A DNA stretch of 64,000 bases from Alitta virens (GCA_932294295.1 OW028585.1:27849902-27913901); one strand, 5' to 3'; shown: positions 1-13,017, counted from the stretch's first letter. Program-made: numbers and translations. The notes: generated by a model not told the origin, from the sequence alone.

Positions 1-130
1 GTTTTCTCTTTATTTATTTTGTGTCGCAAATTATGAAATATACTAGATATTATAAAAGGAATTGTAATTTTCAATACTAGCTCACTATTAAGACCACCTC
101 ACTATTAAACTACCAAATTATTGTCTATCT

Positions 131-231
131 CTCAGGGCTACTGGGTCTGAAGCTCAGGCAGCTTATATGACCAGCTGTGGGCAGACGTAATGATGAGATG
201 ATAGGCTGATTGGAGTCACCATGTTGTAAAC
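131..231 (-). repeat. SINE-family fragment, reversed
   Basis: Read on the minus strand this matches the middle and tail of the repeat at 2372-2535, 22920-23105, 42160-42480 and 57801-58110. Shared blocks are CTCATCATTACGTCTGCC and GAGCTTCAGACCCAGTAGC. The tRNA-like head is missing, so it is a truncated or eroded copy. Confidence 0.6.
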
Positions 232-1131
232 ACATTTATGATTGCAACTGTGTTATTGATACATTTCACCTCACTATTATGACCATATATTTTGACTTAA
301 TGACAGAATTCCAGATTGTTAAATGTGTTAACAAAGCAGAATTTTTACTCAGCTTTGTGGCTGGTTCTGTAATGTCAAAATATCAGATACCAAAATTCTA
401 GGGTCCCTGCACTGGGAAAACTCGATTAATATTTCATTTGTGTATTTCATGTCAGCGCAGTGTATTAAAACAGTTTCCCAACGGAATATCATCTAGGCTG
501 GTGTTCTAATAGAAAATGCATTCTACATACACAAATACCTTTGGTTTTTTCTACAGTTAGTCAATATTTCCTTTCAACACATATTTAATCTAAAACAGTA
601 CACATAGATGAATATTTATTAATAGCATTTTGGCCTTTGCTTTGCTTGTCAAGTCAAAATTTCCATACACACAAATATGATTTAAGACAGTACACTGAGA
701 TGAATATCTGATAATTTAATAATATCATATATTAGTTTGATAAATATAGCTTACACAACACAAATTTCAGTGGCTCTTAGGTGAGAATAATACATTTTAA
801 AGATGACAAAATATGCCTATGGTATTTTTCATTCCTATTACTAATATGTATTCAGATTAATTTCAATCAAAACACTGATCATGCAGATTAAATTTGACAT
901 ATACATATATTTTATTAACTGATATATATTCTTTTAAATAAATACATCCTCTCTATATTAAAAACATATGTTGCTTATATTTATTCTTGACAGCGAGGTA
1001 TTGACAATCACATTTAATTCTCAAATTAGGAAATAATTATATTATATTTGTCTGCCTTTAATTCATGTGATATAAAGATCTTTCCAGACTCAATATAAAA
1101 TCTATTAAGGGGAAAATGATACGTAGACCCA

Positions 1132-1210
1132 ACCCGGATAGCATTTACAAATCGTTTCAACGTTGGCACGATGTCGGCGATGTCCTACATGGAAAGAATG
1201 CTATCTGGGA
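1132..1210. repeat. Short hairpin element (MITE-like)
   Basis: The ends are inverted: it opens with ACCCGGATAGCATT and closes with AATGCTATCTGGGA. The interior has GACGTTGG/GATGTCGG-type repeats. The elements at 4278-4400 and 24949-25071 have the same ends, so this is a dispersed family. It has no coding capacity. Confidence 0.55.
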
Positions 1211-1961
1211 AGCTATACATATGTTAGTTGCTATACATCTCAACTGTTCGTTTTATCCGATATCAGAAGCTTTATAACTGTATTTATACGTATCCCAAGA
1301 AAAAGTACACTGTTACATTATATAAATAGTTCTAGGAAAGAGCTCAGCTCCCTGGCTAACCCCAGTAAAGGCTGTTACTCAGAATAGAGCTTATGAATGT
1401 TCTGTATAGTAAATGGATTTTTCTACTGGACAACACAGTGTTATTGACCATAATGTTTTAGACACATTAATTTATAGAGCAACACCTGGTCTATTAGAAA
1501 TATTATGGGTATTTATGATTATAAATTATAATAACATATTGTCAGGATAATATCATAAATCGTTTAGGTCCGATTTGTTTGAACTGTGGCAAAATTTTGC
1601 TAAAATCCATAAATTTGGGAAACATTATCATTTTTCAAAATCATAATTTATTATTTGTTAAGTAATTGGGTAAGATACGAATATAAATCATTCAAGAATA
1701 TAAATTCTTGGGACAAATAATGATTTTATGCTCTTTATAAAAAAATCTGTCTGTAGCTTTAATTTATTTAATAGTAATTATTAAATCCAACTCTATTAAA
1801 CCAATAAACTATAATTTTCTGAATTACAATTATGAAATACCGTTATGAAAAACTAATTCCATTATTATCAGTCCAACTATATTACTTAATATTAATTCAT
1901 AACTTTAAAATAATTTAATATAACCAAATCTAATAATCATAATTTTACTGTTCATAGCTTC

Positions 1962-2082
1962 AGACAATACAATAAAATACAATGCAATTCAATACAATAC
2001 AATTCAATACATTACAATATAACACAACACAATACAATACAATAAACTGCAATACAATACAATATAATGCAATTCAACACTA
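1962..2082. repeat. (ATACA)n-type pentanucleotide repeat
   Basis: About 120 bp of imperfect ACAAT/ATACA pentamers. The minus-strand open frame across it (low-complexity I/Y/C/V residues) is a by-product of the repeat. Confidence 0.8.
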
Positions 2083-2371
2083 GCAAACGTGATATTGAAA
2101 TATCACGAAATTGTAATTTTTCATCTCCAAACAATTCATAATTCCATCTGGAATATTCGCAAGCTCCTTCATGAAATATTATCATGAACACAGGAATCCA
2201 TGATAGAATAAAATCAGGCACTTTATTTCAATTACACGGTTTTCTACTTTTCATCATGGCAGAATTACAGACTTGACTTTGCATAATAAAGGTATCGAGT
2301 ATCGAAGATAAATTTCAAACTGAAATATGTATTGTCTAATATTCTGTTTTAATTAATAGAATCTGGCCTGA

Positions 2372-2535
2372 TTGATCATTTCTGAGGGGTCTATGTTAGG
2401 GCAGGTAAAATACCCCACGCATGGGGAAAATGTATAACATGGTGTGGACTCCGAGTAGCCTCATCATCTCATCATTACTTCTGCCTATGTCAGCTGGTAA
2501 TATTATAAGCTGACTGAGCTTCAGACCCAGTAGCA
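2372..2535 (+). repeat. SINE-family fragment
   Basis: The body and tail of the SINE family are present: CATGGTGTGGACTCCGAG, CATCATCTCATCATTACTTC, GCTTCAGACCCAGTAGCA. The tRNA-like 5' part is absent. It lies at the 5' edge of block B and is also at 22920-23105. Confidence 0.6.
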
Positions 2536-4277
2536 CGGACAACACAATAATTGCATTCTTCTGAGGAAGTTGAGAAAGACTCATGCTTAAACTGGAGTGT
2601 CAGTTATATTGAATTATCTGGTTATTAACATTACCTTTGCAGAACTTTATTTATTTTACATTTAACACGCATGACATTAATTAAAAACAGCAGTAATTAG
2701 CTGACGAGATATTTTAAACTAGATATTTAAGGACCACAGTAATTTCAGAACATAAAATATGTCAAAAGTATGGGGCTATAAATCTACTGTGAATAAAAAA
2801 GCTCCTGCAACAGGATTTCAGTTATCAGAAATAAGTCCCAAAAAAAGGGGCAATTTGTACTTTTTCATTTTAACAGACCAGACAGATTTGGGTTATTGCT
2901 AAGTGTTTTTTTTTTTAGAGCTTTGAAATTATTCCAATTTTGCAGCATGTCCATATCTAAGGACTTGAAATTATTAATATTTATTTTGATGTCATCATGT
3001 TATTTAAACATTAAAGGCTTTTTTAATGACATACATCTCATTTTAATGGCCAACAACAGCAATTACTGGTGTCAGCGAGATAATAGTTGCTTATTATAAT
3101 CCATTTTTAGTTATTAATATTTCATTTAATATTAATGTCAATTATTTCTTATTAGAGATACTGTTTTTAATTAGAATTATAGCTTCATTAATCTTGCATT
3201 ATTGCATTTAAAGCAATTGAATTAAAAAAGGGTTGGAGGTTGATAAATATTTGTAATAATATTGCAAAACAAAATGTTACATTATTATTGCAATGGTCCA
3301 TTTAATTTGTAAATAATGATATAATATTTGTATATAAGTTTATGATTGTGATATAAATGTGCCTGTGCTTATGAAAATATGTATAACAGCGTTATTGTTA
3401 TATTGTAATATATGGACAAAAAAATGTATATTAACAAATTATCCAACAACTTGTCAAATTAAGTGGCTAGTCTGGCATATTTTAATGCATTGAAATTTCC
3501 CAGTTAAGTTAACCAAAATATTAAGACAATTTCCATGTAATGAAATGAATGGTAAAAAATTTAATTATAATGGTTGAAATATCATGAAATATATATGTCG
3601 AATTAATGATTTTTAAGGGTCATATTTCTAAATAAACCACTGTATTAATGACAATTTGAAATGAGATATAAAAATCTATCAGAATTACTATGAATTTTGA
3701 ATATATTTGAATAAAATTAAATTGACCTATTATATATATTATTGCATTAAATTGCACACTAATGCTTAATCACCAGCATTTTATTTGTTATAGACAATAT
3801 TTGTTAAATGGTATGGTGATATTGATGCTTGTTATAATTCGGTGTTTCTTAGAGAACTTATATTCTGTTAAATAAAGCAAAAATATGTATACTAAGCATA
3901 TGTATTTGACATTGTTGCTTTACACAATGGGGTGACCCATCCCATGGCAAATTGTTTACAACATACTGTTCCACAGCATGTTTTGTTTGTTACACAATAT
4001 TTCATGACATAATTTATTTCAGGATACTTTGGAAACACAGCAATGCAATTTACATGAAACCATGATATAAGAACCCTTTACTATAACAACCTTTCCAATG
4101 ATTATTAAATAATAGTAAAAAAAGTAAATACCTTACTATTGCGACCACCTCACTATAAAGACCACCTCACTATTAACCATTTCTCTCAATATGGAAATAT
4201 CAATATAATAACAAACTTGAAATACATGCCTATTTGTTGTATGTTAAATATATGTTATTCTAATTAGTCTATGCTGT

Positions 4278-4400
4278 ATCCCAGATAGCATTCCAAATCG
4301 AGCCAGCGTCATTTCTGCATTGGCCGCCTTCGTTACAACATCGTTTTGACATCGCTGACATCGCGCTGACGTTGATACGATTTGGAATGCTGTCTGGGAT
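4278..4400. repeat. Hairpin element with ~33-bp inverted ends (MITE-like)
   Basis: The left end ATCCCAGATAGCATTCCAAA and the right end TTTGGAATGCTGTCTGGGAT are inverted copies with one mismatch, and pairing continues inwards through TGACG-type sequence. At about 123 bp with no coding capacity it is a non-autonomous element. It is kept in B2 at 24949-25071, so it predates the B duplication. Confidence 0.65.
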
Positions 4401-4556
4401 TGCCTATTTTGTGTAATTGTATTTTCCATATATGTATGTGTTGTGATTTTAGCACGTATACGTCGAAGGAATTTGCAATTGGGTCCAAAAGTGCCTATTC
4501 AATATCTACATATTCCGTGAGTCTCTTAAACTTTTCAGGGAAACATTAACAGTGTG

Positions 4557-4622
4557 AAGAGCAGCATTTGCACTTGGCAGAGCAGCATTTACACTTGGAA
4601 GAACACCATTTACACTTGGCCC
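4557..4622. repeat. Three ~22-bp tandem repeats
   Basis: Three imperfect repeats of GAGCAGCATTTACACTTGGA follow each other. The same array occurs in B2 near 25227-25293, so it is older than the duplication. Confidence 0.7.
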
Positions 4623-4896
4623 CTTCCAGAGAAGCTACATAAGTGCCCCTGGCTATGATACTTTGCGATCGTGTATGGTCTGTCGATTTGCAATGTATCA
4701 CTGCCTGAGGAGCTTATTTATACAACTAAAAAAACAAGATGGCTGGCAAAAAATGGCATAACTCAGGAGGCATTATATTTTTTTGGCAAAGTATATCTGT
4801 TTTGTAAATGTACGACTGTGTTTCTGTTGAATATTGTGTTATTTTCTTTGTGTACAGACAATAAAGTGTATGTTTTGCCAATTCAATTTTCTCCAT

Positions 4897-5034
4897 ATAT
4901 CTATTTATCTATCTATCTATCTGTCTATCTATCTATCCATCCATCTATCTATCTATTTATCTATCTATCTATCTGTCTACCTATCTATCTATATATGTAT
5001 ATATGTATCATATCTATCTATCCATCTATCTATT
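4897..5034. repeat. (CTAT)n microsatellite
   Basis: About 137 bp of CTAT with CTGT, CCAT, TTAT and TATATG interruptions. The array at 25568-25705 in B2 has the same length and interruptions by eye. The overlapping open frames made of repeated S-I-Y-L residues are translations of the repeat and not a protein. Confidence 0.9.
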
Positions 5035-5164
5035 ACTTGAATAACTATCTGATTGGGTGCGGGACTGTAAAACTACCATTACTCGAGAAATTGCTAGCAG
5101 CCACGCTGTTTGTGTCATTGACTGGACATTTTCACTTCAGGTAGCTTGTGTGTGTATACATATG

Positions 5165-5250
5165 AAAGAAATAAATAAAAGAAAGAAAGAAAGAACGAAA
5201 TAAACAAAGAGAGAAAGAAATAAAGACACAAAGAAAGAACGAAAGGAGGA
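5165..5250. repeat. (GAAA)n purine tract
   Basis: Imperfect GAAA/AAATAAA repeats form a purine-rich strand directly downstream of the CTAT array. The B2 counterpart at about 25838-25920 is slightly shorter. Confidence 0.75.
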
Positions 5251-6552
5251 AATAAAATCCAATTTAATCTTTATACTATGATATCATTATTATCTCTATG
5301 ATGACGCACAACACTTAATAACACTTGAAGCATAATAACACTTAATAAAAAAGCAATGACATAATCAACCCATTTTAAAATAAATTACCTTGATTAATGT
5401 AATTTTTTTAATTATGGGAAATTATGATTAATGTATTTTATTAAATGATACATTTGTCACGCCACCGAGTGTGATAAATTGAAATAATTAACTTTTAATA
5501 TTAATACATTTAAGATAATTATGCATTGATAAGTTATATAGTAGAACACCAAAATTAAGACCACCCAATACTAAGAGCACCTTGATATTAAGACCACTTC
5601 AGTGATTCCCAAGGTTGTTCTTGAATAGTGAGTTCTCACTGTAGGCCTATTGATATTATTTCTGTATTTTACCACTTTTTCTTATGAAAGAATAATTGAT
5701 ATTATAAATACATATTTAGGCATAATTATGGGAATGCCCTATTATAATTGCACAATCACCTACAATTACTAGCTAAAGGTATTTCACTTTAGTAAAGGTT
5801 GGGCTTTGTTATATGAGCGATATTACAGTATGATCTAGCTATTAAGTCCACTACATAAAATTAGTGGTTTTAGTAATACAGTAGTTGTTTGTAGTAAAAA
5901 ATAAATAAAAAATAAATAAACAGTAAATATAACCTGTAACATGTAAATGAGAACAATTTGTCATTAGATATGCTATTAATATGCTATTAGATGAACAGAT
6001 GAATGCATAAATACATGAATAAATGAAAAAGAAATAACTTCAAGAAAATACAACAGGTCAGAATTAATTCAATATTAGTTGTATTAATTGTGAGATGGTC
6101 TTAATATTATAGTGAGATGGTCTCAAGAGTTGGACTATATTGTAGCAAAAGTAAACAAAATAAAATTAATTAATTTAAGATTAGTAAAATATTGAACTAA
6201 ATTAGCAAATGAAAAGTAAATATTAATTGTCAATTACAAATAGATGAAACAAAACCACACATGAATTATCTCAGCGCATAAAGAAAATTAAAGATATACT
6301 GGTTTGTTATGACTTTTGCTGATGAATTTGTTACATAATATTTTAAAAATATAAAAAAAGTTCCTTATATAAGTAGAATGAAAAGCTTGAAAATAATTTT
6401 ACAGCAGTTTTATTTTTATTTTGCCAAGTTGAAGTGAAGATACAAATTTATAAATGAACTTAGAAGAAATTTATCCAATGCAATCATAAACATAGATCCA
6501 TATTGTTCAGCAATCAGCATAAAGCTTAAAAACACGGTCGTCATATACTTTG

Positions 6553-6695
6553 AAATACTGTGGTTTTACCGCTAGATGACGTAAAGTGACTGACAGGTGC
6601 TGCCATCTGTTGAGAATTAGCATTTTACCTTGTTTATTATCATACTGGCACATGATTAGAAGCAATCACGGTATTACAACCTCACAGTATTAGAA
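6553..6695. repeat. Possible MITE carrying a CTCF-like core
   Basis: The sequence opens with GAAATACTGTGGTTTTACCG and closes with CACGGTATTACAACCTCACAGTATT, which are imperfect inverted ends about 140 bp apart. Inside is TGCTGCCATCTGTTG, whose reverse strand contains AGATGGCAGC, a fit to the degenerate CTCF core AGRKGGCRSY. The B2 copy lies near 27187-27330. Both the element status and the binding site are inferred from motifs alone. Confidence 0.3.
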
Positions 6696-6914
6696 CGGAG
6701 CATGTAGGATACAAATCATTAGGCCTACTGGTTCTAATGCTTAAGTTAGTTTTAATTGTGAGTTACATAACCAGTTAGACTCTATTATAGTGAATGTCTG
6801 TTTAAGCTATATGTAGATCAAAGTTAATCAAGCCATTTGCAGAAACGGATTTTGAAACTTACACATAGATTTAACTAGAGCTCGTCTAGACCACGTGACC
6901 TTTTCTATTGCTCT

Positions 6915-7135
6915 TTTGCGGAATATAACTAACAAAAATGTTAATTCACTCCCTCCTGAGTGCAAACTGAACTGTTATAATGCGTAATAAAGGCATTGAA
7001 AGAAACAATCAAACAATTAGTAAGTATGCCTAAGGGAGTATAAGTTAGTTATATAGTTGGGAGCTAACTAACATGCTTATATATAACCAGAAATGTTAGT
7101 TAACTCCCTCCATTTCGGGATATAACTAATACTTA
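6915..7135. repeat. Cluster of inverted TTAGTTATAT / ATATAACTAA repeats
   Basis: GGATATAACTAAC, TTAGTTATATAG and GGGATATAACTAAT alternate in orientation with CTCCCTCC blocks. They look like the subterminal repeats of a decayed DNA transposon. B2 has the same cluster with a deletion of about 20 bp near 27720. There is no open frame. Confidence 0.35.
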
Positions 7136-8079
7136 ATGTTAAGTCCTAAATAGTATGTTATAAGCGAGTCTGGTTGTGGCTGGTTCAAATGTTCATTGAG
7201 AGGCTAAATGAAGTATTCTGTGCATCCCAAGCCAAGCAATTTCCAATTTCTGAGTAGAGTTTATCCATTGCATGACTTTTTTACTCTCTTTTTTATTTGT
7301 TTTTAATAATGAGGTCCAAAGGTGCCTATTTTCTGCCTTGGGCATCATCATTAGTGTTGCTCTTAACCCTAAGGTCAAGATGCAGGAAACAACCTATAAT
7401 GTTTATTTTGTTCTTTTTACCTTTTTTTCTTCTCTTGCATTCTCTTTTTTCCCCTGTTATCATGGCCAATTTTTATTTTCTCAAAAATCAAATTTGCTCG
7501 GCTTTTTAATTGTGGATTTTCACAGAAGATTTGCTATATTTCCACCAGGTGGCTACAACAGGATGCTGCAATTATATATTGGCTACAAAAGTTCCCACCC
7601 TTGATTGTGCATCCTAGTAGCAGTATTTTTAGTGCATTTTAATGTACATTTAACATCTTATCAGACAATTAATTTCCGCTTTCTCCCTGAGAGAATTGTA
7701 TTGATGGAATCAGTTAGTTATCTACTGTGTCTGAAAAGCAAAATGATTTTAATAAGGAGAGATGGAAGACTTATGTCCATCTGAATTCAGGGCCTCAGTG
7801 AAAAGACTGTTGGCAACCAGAAGAAGAAGGAAAAAAAGAACACAAGAGGGTGCTTGAGTCTCCAACTGGACAGTGCTGCCACCGTGTAGATGACAAAGAA
7901 TTATGCTGCTGGATGGATGAAATTTATCTACACCAACAATTAGAAAAGCAACTAATAAATACAATTTCGGAAATCAGAAATTCATTCTATTTTACAAACA
8001 AAGTTCATGTCATTGTCATATTAATTCAAATAAGCTGCACTGGAGCAGGGCATGACCAAAACATGTTTCAAGAACTTAA

Positions 8080-8137
8080 CTCTTGTGCTGTCAAGCTGCT
8101 AAAAACGATGGTCCTCATCTTTATTTTCTGCCATCAT
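8080..8137 (-). pseudogene. Decayed first exon (B1 copy of the exon at 28719-28775)
   Basis: On the minus strand the tandem start codons and the residues MMAEN are kept. The frame then drifts and meets a TAG after 12 codons. The donor that reads GAG|GTAAGT in B2 reads GAG|TTAAGT here, so the invariant GT is lost. With both a stop and a dead splice site, this copy is read as a pseudo-exon left after the block B duplication. No downstream exon is recognised. Confidence 0.45.
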
Positions 8138-9396
8138 AATAAACTTTTCGAACAGCTACCATTCACAGATAGACACCGGTAATTGGAACCATTTATTTTA
8201 ATTAATTGCTGGGATGCTACATTACTAGAAAAGTACTTTAAAGCTTCCTTGTCTGAATTTGTGGTCTGGTATTCTCCCTGATAAAGATTACATAGCTTAA
8301 ATACACATCGATTTAACTAAATGTGTGATTTATTTACAGCTCACTCTCTAAAGGGAATTTCCTTCTTGCTGAGACAATTGAGAAATTTTTTTCAACACCT
8401 AAAATTAATTTAAGAAACTTATTATACTAAGTCAGTATTACTACAACTCCATGTATACTTGTACATGGCATTAATAAAAATTGTTTTTAATATTTGGGAC
8501 TAAATAAATACAATTAAATGCAAATGTATTTGGTTCATTTTCAACCCAACAAACGCAAACATTTCATGATTTTTTTTATATCACAGACATCAGAGCATTT
8601 TCAAAACAACATAAAAATATCAGAGAGAGAATATGATTGAAAAACGACATGTTTTTTATATATATTCCACATAGAAGTTAAGCTTTGTACCACTCACAAG
8701 TGCTATTTAGCATTATGTACACCGTTGTACAAATCCTCATGTACAATAGTTAGCTGTTGCACTAAAGCAGCATGACCAGCGTCACGATAGATATCACGCA
8801 TTCAGCGAGTGCAGGCAATTCTAGCAATCTGACTTGTTTGTATGTTTTATTAAATAACTTTGTAAGTTTTCATCCGATTCTTAAAACTCAAACATTTTGT
8901 GAATAATTAAATAAATTAGATGAACTATAGATGCAGCGCTATTTTCCCGTGAATCGTAACAGGGAAATGAAATTTCTGAATAGTAGACATTTTATTTTCT
9001 GACACTTGACAATGGTTATATTGTCAGACTTGGGATATGTACACCCTCTAATGTTATGTACAACTCGGCCTATCAGCCTCATTGCAAATTGATAGTTTTG
9101 GGTGAATAGCATAGTTTCTCTCAATATTTTCATGATATTCAAATATTTTGAAAATGATACTTTTGATACAGTATGGATATTATTGAAAAATATCAATTAT
9201 TTTATTTTTGTTTGCTGGGAACTCAGGGATATAGATAATCATAACTGTAAAGGCTTTACTGCGCAATTCAGGGCTAACCCTGAATGACGTTTAATCAGGC
9301 AAGTTGTAGGACAATAAATCAGACTTACCAATATGTGCGCATATAAGACACTTAATTACTCTTCATCACAAGTCAAACTTTGACAGTGTGAGTGTG

Positions 9397-9530
9397 GATA
9401 TGCCAATCGACCAGTTCAGTTCATGACTCTTCATGAGTTTTTACCCTGTAGGTTGTCAATCACATGAAATGTTAAATTGGAGGTACCTTAATTTTGCTCA
9501 ATGTCATTAGCCCTATGCATTTCAAGAAAG
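9397..9530 (+). repeat. Internally deleted SINE copy
   Basis: The 5' part matches the SINE head (ATGCCAATCGACCAGTTCAG, GTTAAATTGGAGG). It then jumps to the family's 3' end (CATTAGCCCTATGCATTTC), so the middle is missing. This copy links the head and tail segments into one family. Confidence 0.5.
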
Positions 9531-11273
9531 ATTCTTGCAGGTATGAGGGGACATATTGTTCTTTATTTTTTACATTTGTATTACCGCTGATTTTGTGCAT
9601 CTTCGTTGACTGTAAATTCTTTGCTACTTTACATAGTTCTTCACATGATATATCATTTTGATTTTCTACAAATCTTAATGCTAAATGGAAACATCCCTTT
9701 TAGGTCAACTGGCAGAGTGTTTGGTTAGATTTTAATATGCCAAGGTGAAGATGTTGGCAGGTAAATGTCACAATTTTATACGGAAAAGTCATTTAGAAAA
9801 TTATTCTTTTAAAGCAGTCTAAGTGAAAATATAAATCTTAAATTAATAGTGTAACAGGTTTCTCTGTTAGCTGTCTATACTTTTAAATAAACCGCACATA
9901 AATGCAATAAGTTGATGAATTAATTAATACAAAATTAATATAATACAGCCAAATAGATTTTAAAGTAGCGTCGATATGGTCAAGATAATAACTTACTGGT
10001 CTTTATATTTTGAGCTAGCTGATATACTCTAATATTATTTACAACAATAACATGCACAATTTGCAAGTGCCTATCCTATGTAAGAGCTCTCAGCCATAAA
10101 AATTGACTATCTGAAATGGTAACAATTTTGAGATAACTCTTCAAATGAAGGTACTGTTGAACTGAAGACCCTTCCCTGTAGCTATAGCAACTTACCTTTT
10201 ATTACAACAACAACAACCTGTTTCCGTAGATTTCTATGATAACTGGGTCAGTGAATGTGAACGACACAAAATATCTTCCTCAACTGTGGCTACTCTAATG
10301 TTTATACATAGAAGGGCAGGTTATGGTTGGCTTCATACAAGTTATGTCCATGCTAAAAGCAAAATATCATTTCATAGCTTCCTTATTTTACTATTTTTAT
10401 GTATTGACCCCATGTATAATGAAAATGTTTGCAATTGCAAATATGAGTCATTTTGAGTGAATCAAATTAAAGAATGATTAAGAATCAATCAGTAATCAGT
10501 GTTTAATTAACAGATTGAGCTGTCAATCAGCATTCCCTGTCAGTAATAGGTGACCTGTACTAAAGCAAAGAATTCCTTGAATGTCACATACACATGCGAG
10601 TTGTTCACAGTGAATATACAGAGACCCCAGCGATACAGACATTTTAAGCATAGACAGGATATTTAATGCTTTCGATGTTAAAAAATTGCTATCGAATCTT
10701 TAGTTATTTCACTACGTGCAAAAACCTCTGAATTGTTGTAACAGCATCTATATATAGCTGCCCTTTTTTTGTGCAAATTGAGTTACTGCACATCGACTAC
10801 CCCAAGTGAGATCTGGACATAGTGGTCCAATAGGATCTGGGTCCACCAAACCTGCAGCTGTAACGTGTTTATTTTGCACAGTATCAATCAAATATTTTAC
10901 TGCATGAGCACTTGAATTTTTTGCCGAAACCAGGTATCTTTTTATAATGGGGTGTTCTCACTGTCACAAGTGAGGATGCCGAGTCAGCGGGGATGACATA
11001 TTTTTTATTCATTCTTGTCCCTATGTAATTCACTGGTCAAGCAATGCAGGGAAGCTCATGCTATCTGTAGAACGCTCCTGGCGGTGCTAGATCACTCATG
11101 ACTATCCGTGGAGAGAGCAAACATCTTTTAAACATGTTAAAAAATTTGGCAGATGTTCTCAATCTATGTTGACCTTTTTATGAGAATCAATCGGCAAACA
11201 CACGGGAGTCACTCAGTGAGTGTTTGGCGAGTTATCTACATACATCTGTGGCCATCCGTGGCTAATGTGTGCA

Positions 11274-11528
11274 CTAGTTAAAATGTTGGCGGACCTCAGC
11301 AGCCCGTCCGTCGTCTTCCGTCAACCTACACTTGTGGACTACGCCGAGCGGCTGAAGAGCGTCCGCCGAGTGGTTGTAGGAAGCCCCGAGAAAGTCACTT
11401 CTGGCTTCTCCGTGACCCGTCCTTTGTGCTCCCACCGAACGTCCCTCAAATGCTTGTTGTAAGAATATATATGTGATTAACAGAGCCACAGTGAGAACGT
11501 ATAGTCCCTTTTTTATGTCCGCTGTCAT
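11274..11528 (-). CDS. Candidate first exon of a type II single-pass membrane protein
   Basis: The 84-residue minus-strand frame starts MTADIKKG, followed by about 18 hydrophobic residues (YVLTVALLITYIFLQQ) and then a polar, Arg/Gly-rich stretch ending RAAEVRQHFN. A short basic N-terminus, one membrane segment and a luminal stem are typical of Golgi glycosyl- and sulfotransferases, but no catalytic motif is present, so no family is assigned. The segment is clearly more GC-rich than its surroundings. A pyrimidine-AG acceptor at CCCACTTCAG lies about 25 bases before the start, and a seven-codon upstream frame overlaps the ATG. Possible donors (GCTGAG|GTCCGC, TGTAG|GTTGAC) are weak, and no second exon was found to the left. 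A plus-strand frame overlaps it but has no such features. It could also be a chance open frame in a GC-rich patch. Confidence 0.35.
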   Translation of the reverse strand: MTADIKKGLYVLTVALLITYIFLQQAFEGRSVGAQRTGHGEARSDFLGASYNHSADALQPLGVVHKCRLTEDDGRAAEVRQHFN

Positions 11529-13017
11529 TCGGCTTTCTTACTCATGATAGTCTGAAGTGGGCTTAACAGTAAGTAACTCTTGTCACCTAAAGGACAGGGA
11601 TTCCCCAACTTTAGGGCAATAAAACAAAGCAATAGATATAAGCAATCCTTTGAAATAAATTGTATTCATGCACTACAGTTTGAGTAAATATAATTTATAT
11701 TTTATTAAAAAAAATATGTCTCAATCAAGCTAGTACACCTGCAAATTGCAAGTGGATCCCCTGGCACAACAGGATGACGTCATTTTTGCTACCTAACAGA
11801 TATGACACAAGTTGAGGTCGCTTATTTACTTTAGTGTTCAATATCATATGAAACATTCAGAATGCTTAAAATGCTATATAAAATTATTTTAAAGGCATTT
11901 GAGCACATGCTGTCTCATTGTTGACTTTCAGCCAATTAGAGAAGAGCTTAGTTGATGAAGTAATGCTTAAAATAGCTTTTTTTGTCATGGTAACTGATCC
12001 CATTGTCCAGATTTCCTTTTTTTTTAAACACAACTATTTCTTTACATTGATATTTCAAGGGAAAATCCCTTGCAGTATAAAACATAGTACAGCTGATACT
12101 TCAGTCCATATATTCAATTTATTCATAGCGTTTTTCTGTGTGGTTAATCATTTGATCAAATAAATTTAATTTAATTGTGGCTCTAAGAGATTTCAACCGC
12201 TCCCCTCCCACCCACTAGAAAAATGGCTAATCTGTCAGGAACGGGCATGTCATGGTTATTTCTAATATTAGAGGCAATAATCTGCATGGGTTTTCCCCAC
12301 TTTCATAGAATGAACACTCAGAACCAAAGTGAAAACATTATTGAGTAGTGGTGCTGCGAGGGGGGGCCGGGGGGTATATGTTATTTTACAATGTGTGTTC
12401 ATACAACTGGCTTTAGCTTTTTGAATCTTTTCTTTTTCTTTTCTTTTTTTTTGTACAATAGACTTTGACAGTTATTATTAATAATGATATTTGGAATTTT
12501 TCTTTTTTTATCTTTTGAAAATAATAAAAAGCAAATATTTTCTCCGTTTTTATATTTTTACTATTCCAGCATTCAGTGAATGAATAAAAATGTATGACAC
12601 CATTATATTAACAAAATATATATATTGGACAATTGTTATATATACAACCATTGCCAACCATGCACTTCCCTCCTGTAAATAATGTCCAGCATTATATAGT
12701 GACATGAATGTAGATCAAATCAGATTTTACAGAGAGAACTTCCTGCATAGCATACACACTTTTGAAGGTAAGATGGTGTATACATTATATATATATATAT
12801 GTTTGTCAGGCGACTATTACTAATTATATCTAGTTCACAATATGGAACAGCCTTAGATTAAATTTTGATGATGACTTCACTGACTGAGATAAAAGCTTAG
12901 ATAAGAAAAAGAGGCATGTCACCACTCCTCCGAAATGAGGTCGATATAGTTATCGAGAATATGCTCCAAAAACAAAAAAGAGCATTTATTCAAGGAGAAG
13001 CTTCTTTGGGGCTGCTA

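Larger units (their letters stand above)
1..2349. other. AT-rich non-coding left flank
   Basis: No open frame here has coding character, splice context or a recognisable domain. The stretch holds a reversed SINE piece, a small hairpin element and a pentanucleotide repeat, each listed separately; the rest is AT-rich sequence in which I see nothing more. The motif ACTATTAAGACCACCTCACTATTAA near base 85 recurs near 4137 and 5555, and probably marks the edge of an old repeat family. Confidence 0.6.
2350..9045. repeat. Segmental duplication block B, copy 1
   Basis: The block aligns collinearly with 22918-29735, about 20.5 kb downstream. The order of landmarks is identical: SINE piece, hairpin element, 22-bp repeats, CTAT microsatellite, GAAA tract, MITE-like element, minus-strand exon. 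Similarity is very high from about 3750 to 5160 and lower near 8200-9045. Compared with B2 it lacks a LINE scrap (expected near 3590) and has a decayed exon at 8080-8137. No full gene is recognised in it; between the listed sub-features it is AT-rich non-coding DNA. Confidence 0.9.

Noticed and set aside
4671..5144. 157-residue open frame across the CTAT repeat (also 25342-25815)
   Set aside because: Its centre is the translated microsatellite and the flanks have no domain. Identity between copies comes from segmental duplication.
7272..7604. Hydrophobic ~110-residue frame, counterpart 27812-28189
   Set aside because: The two copies need different frames near the poly-T stretch, there are no splice signals or domain, and T-rich DNA gives Phe/Leu frames by chance.
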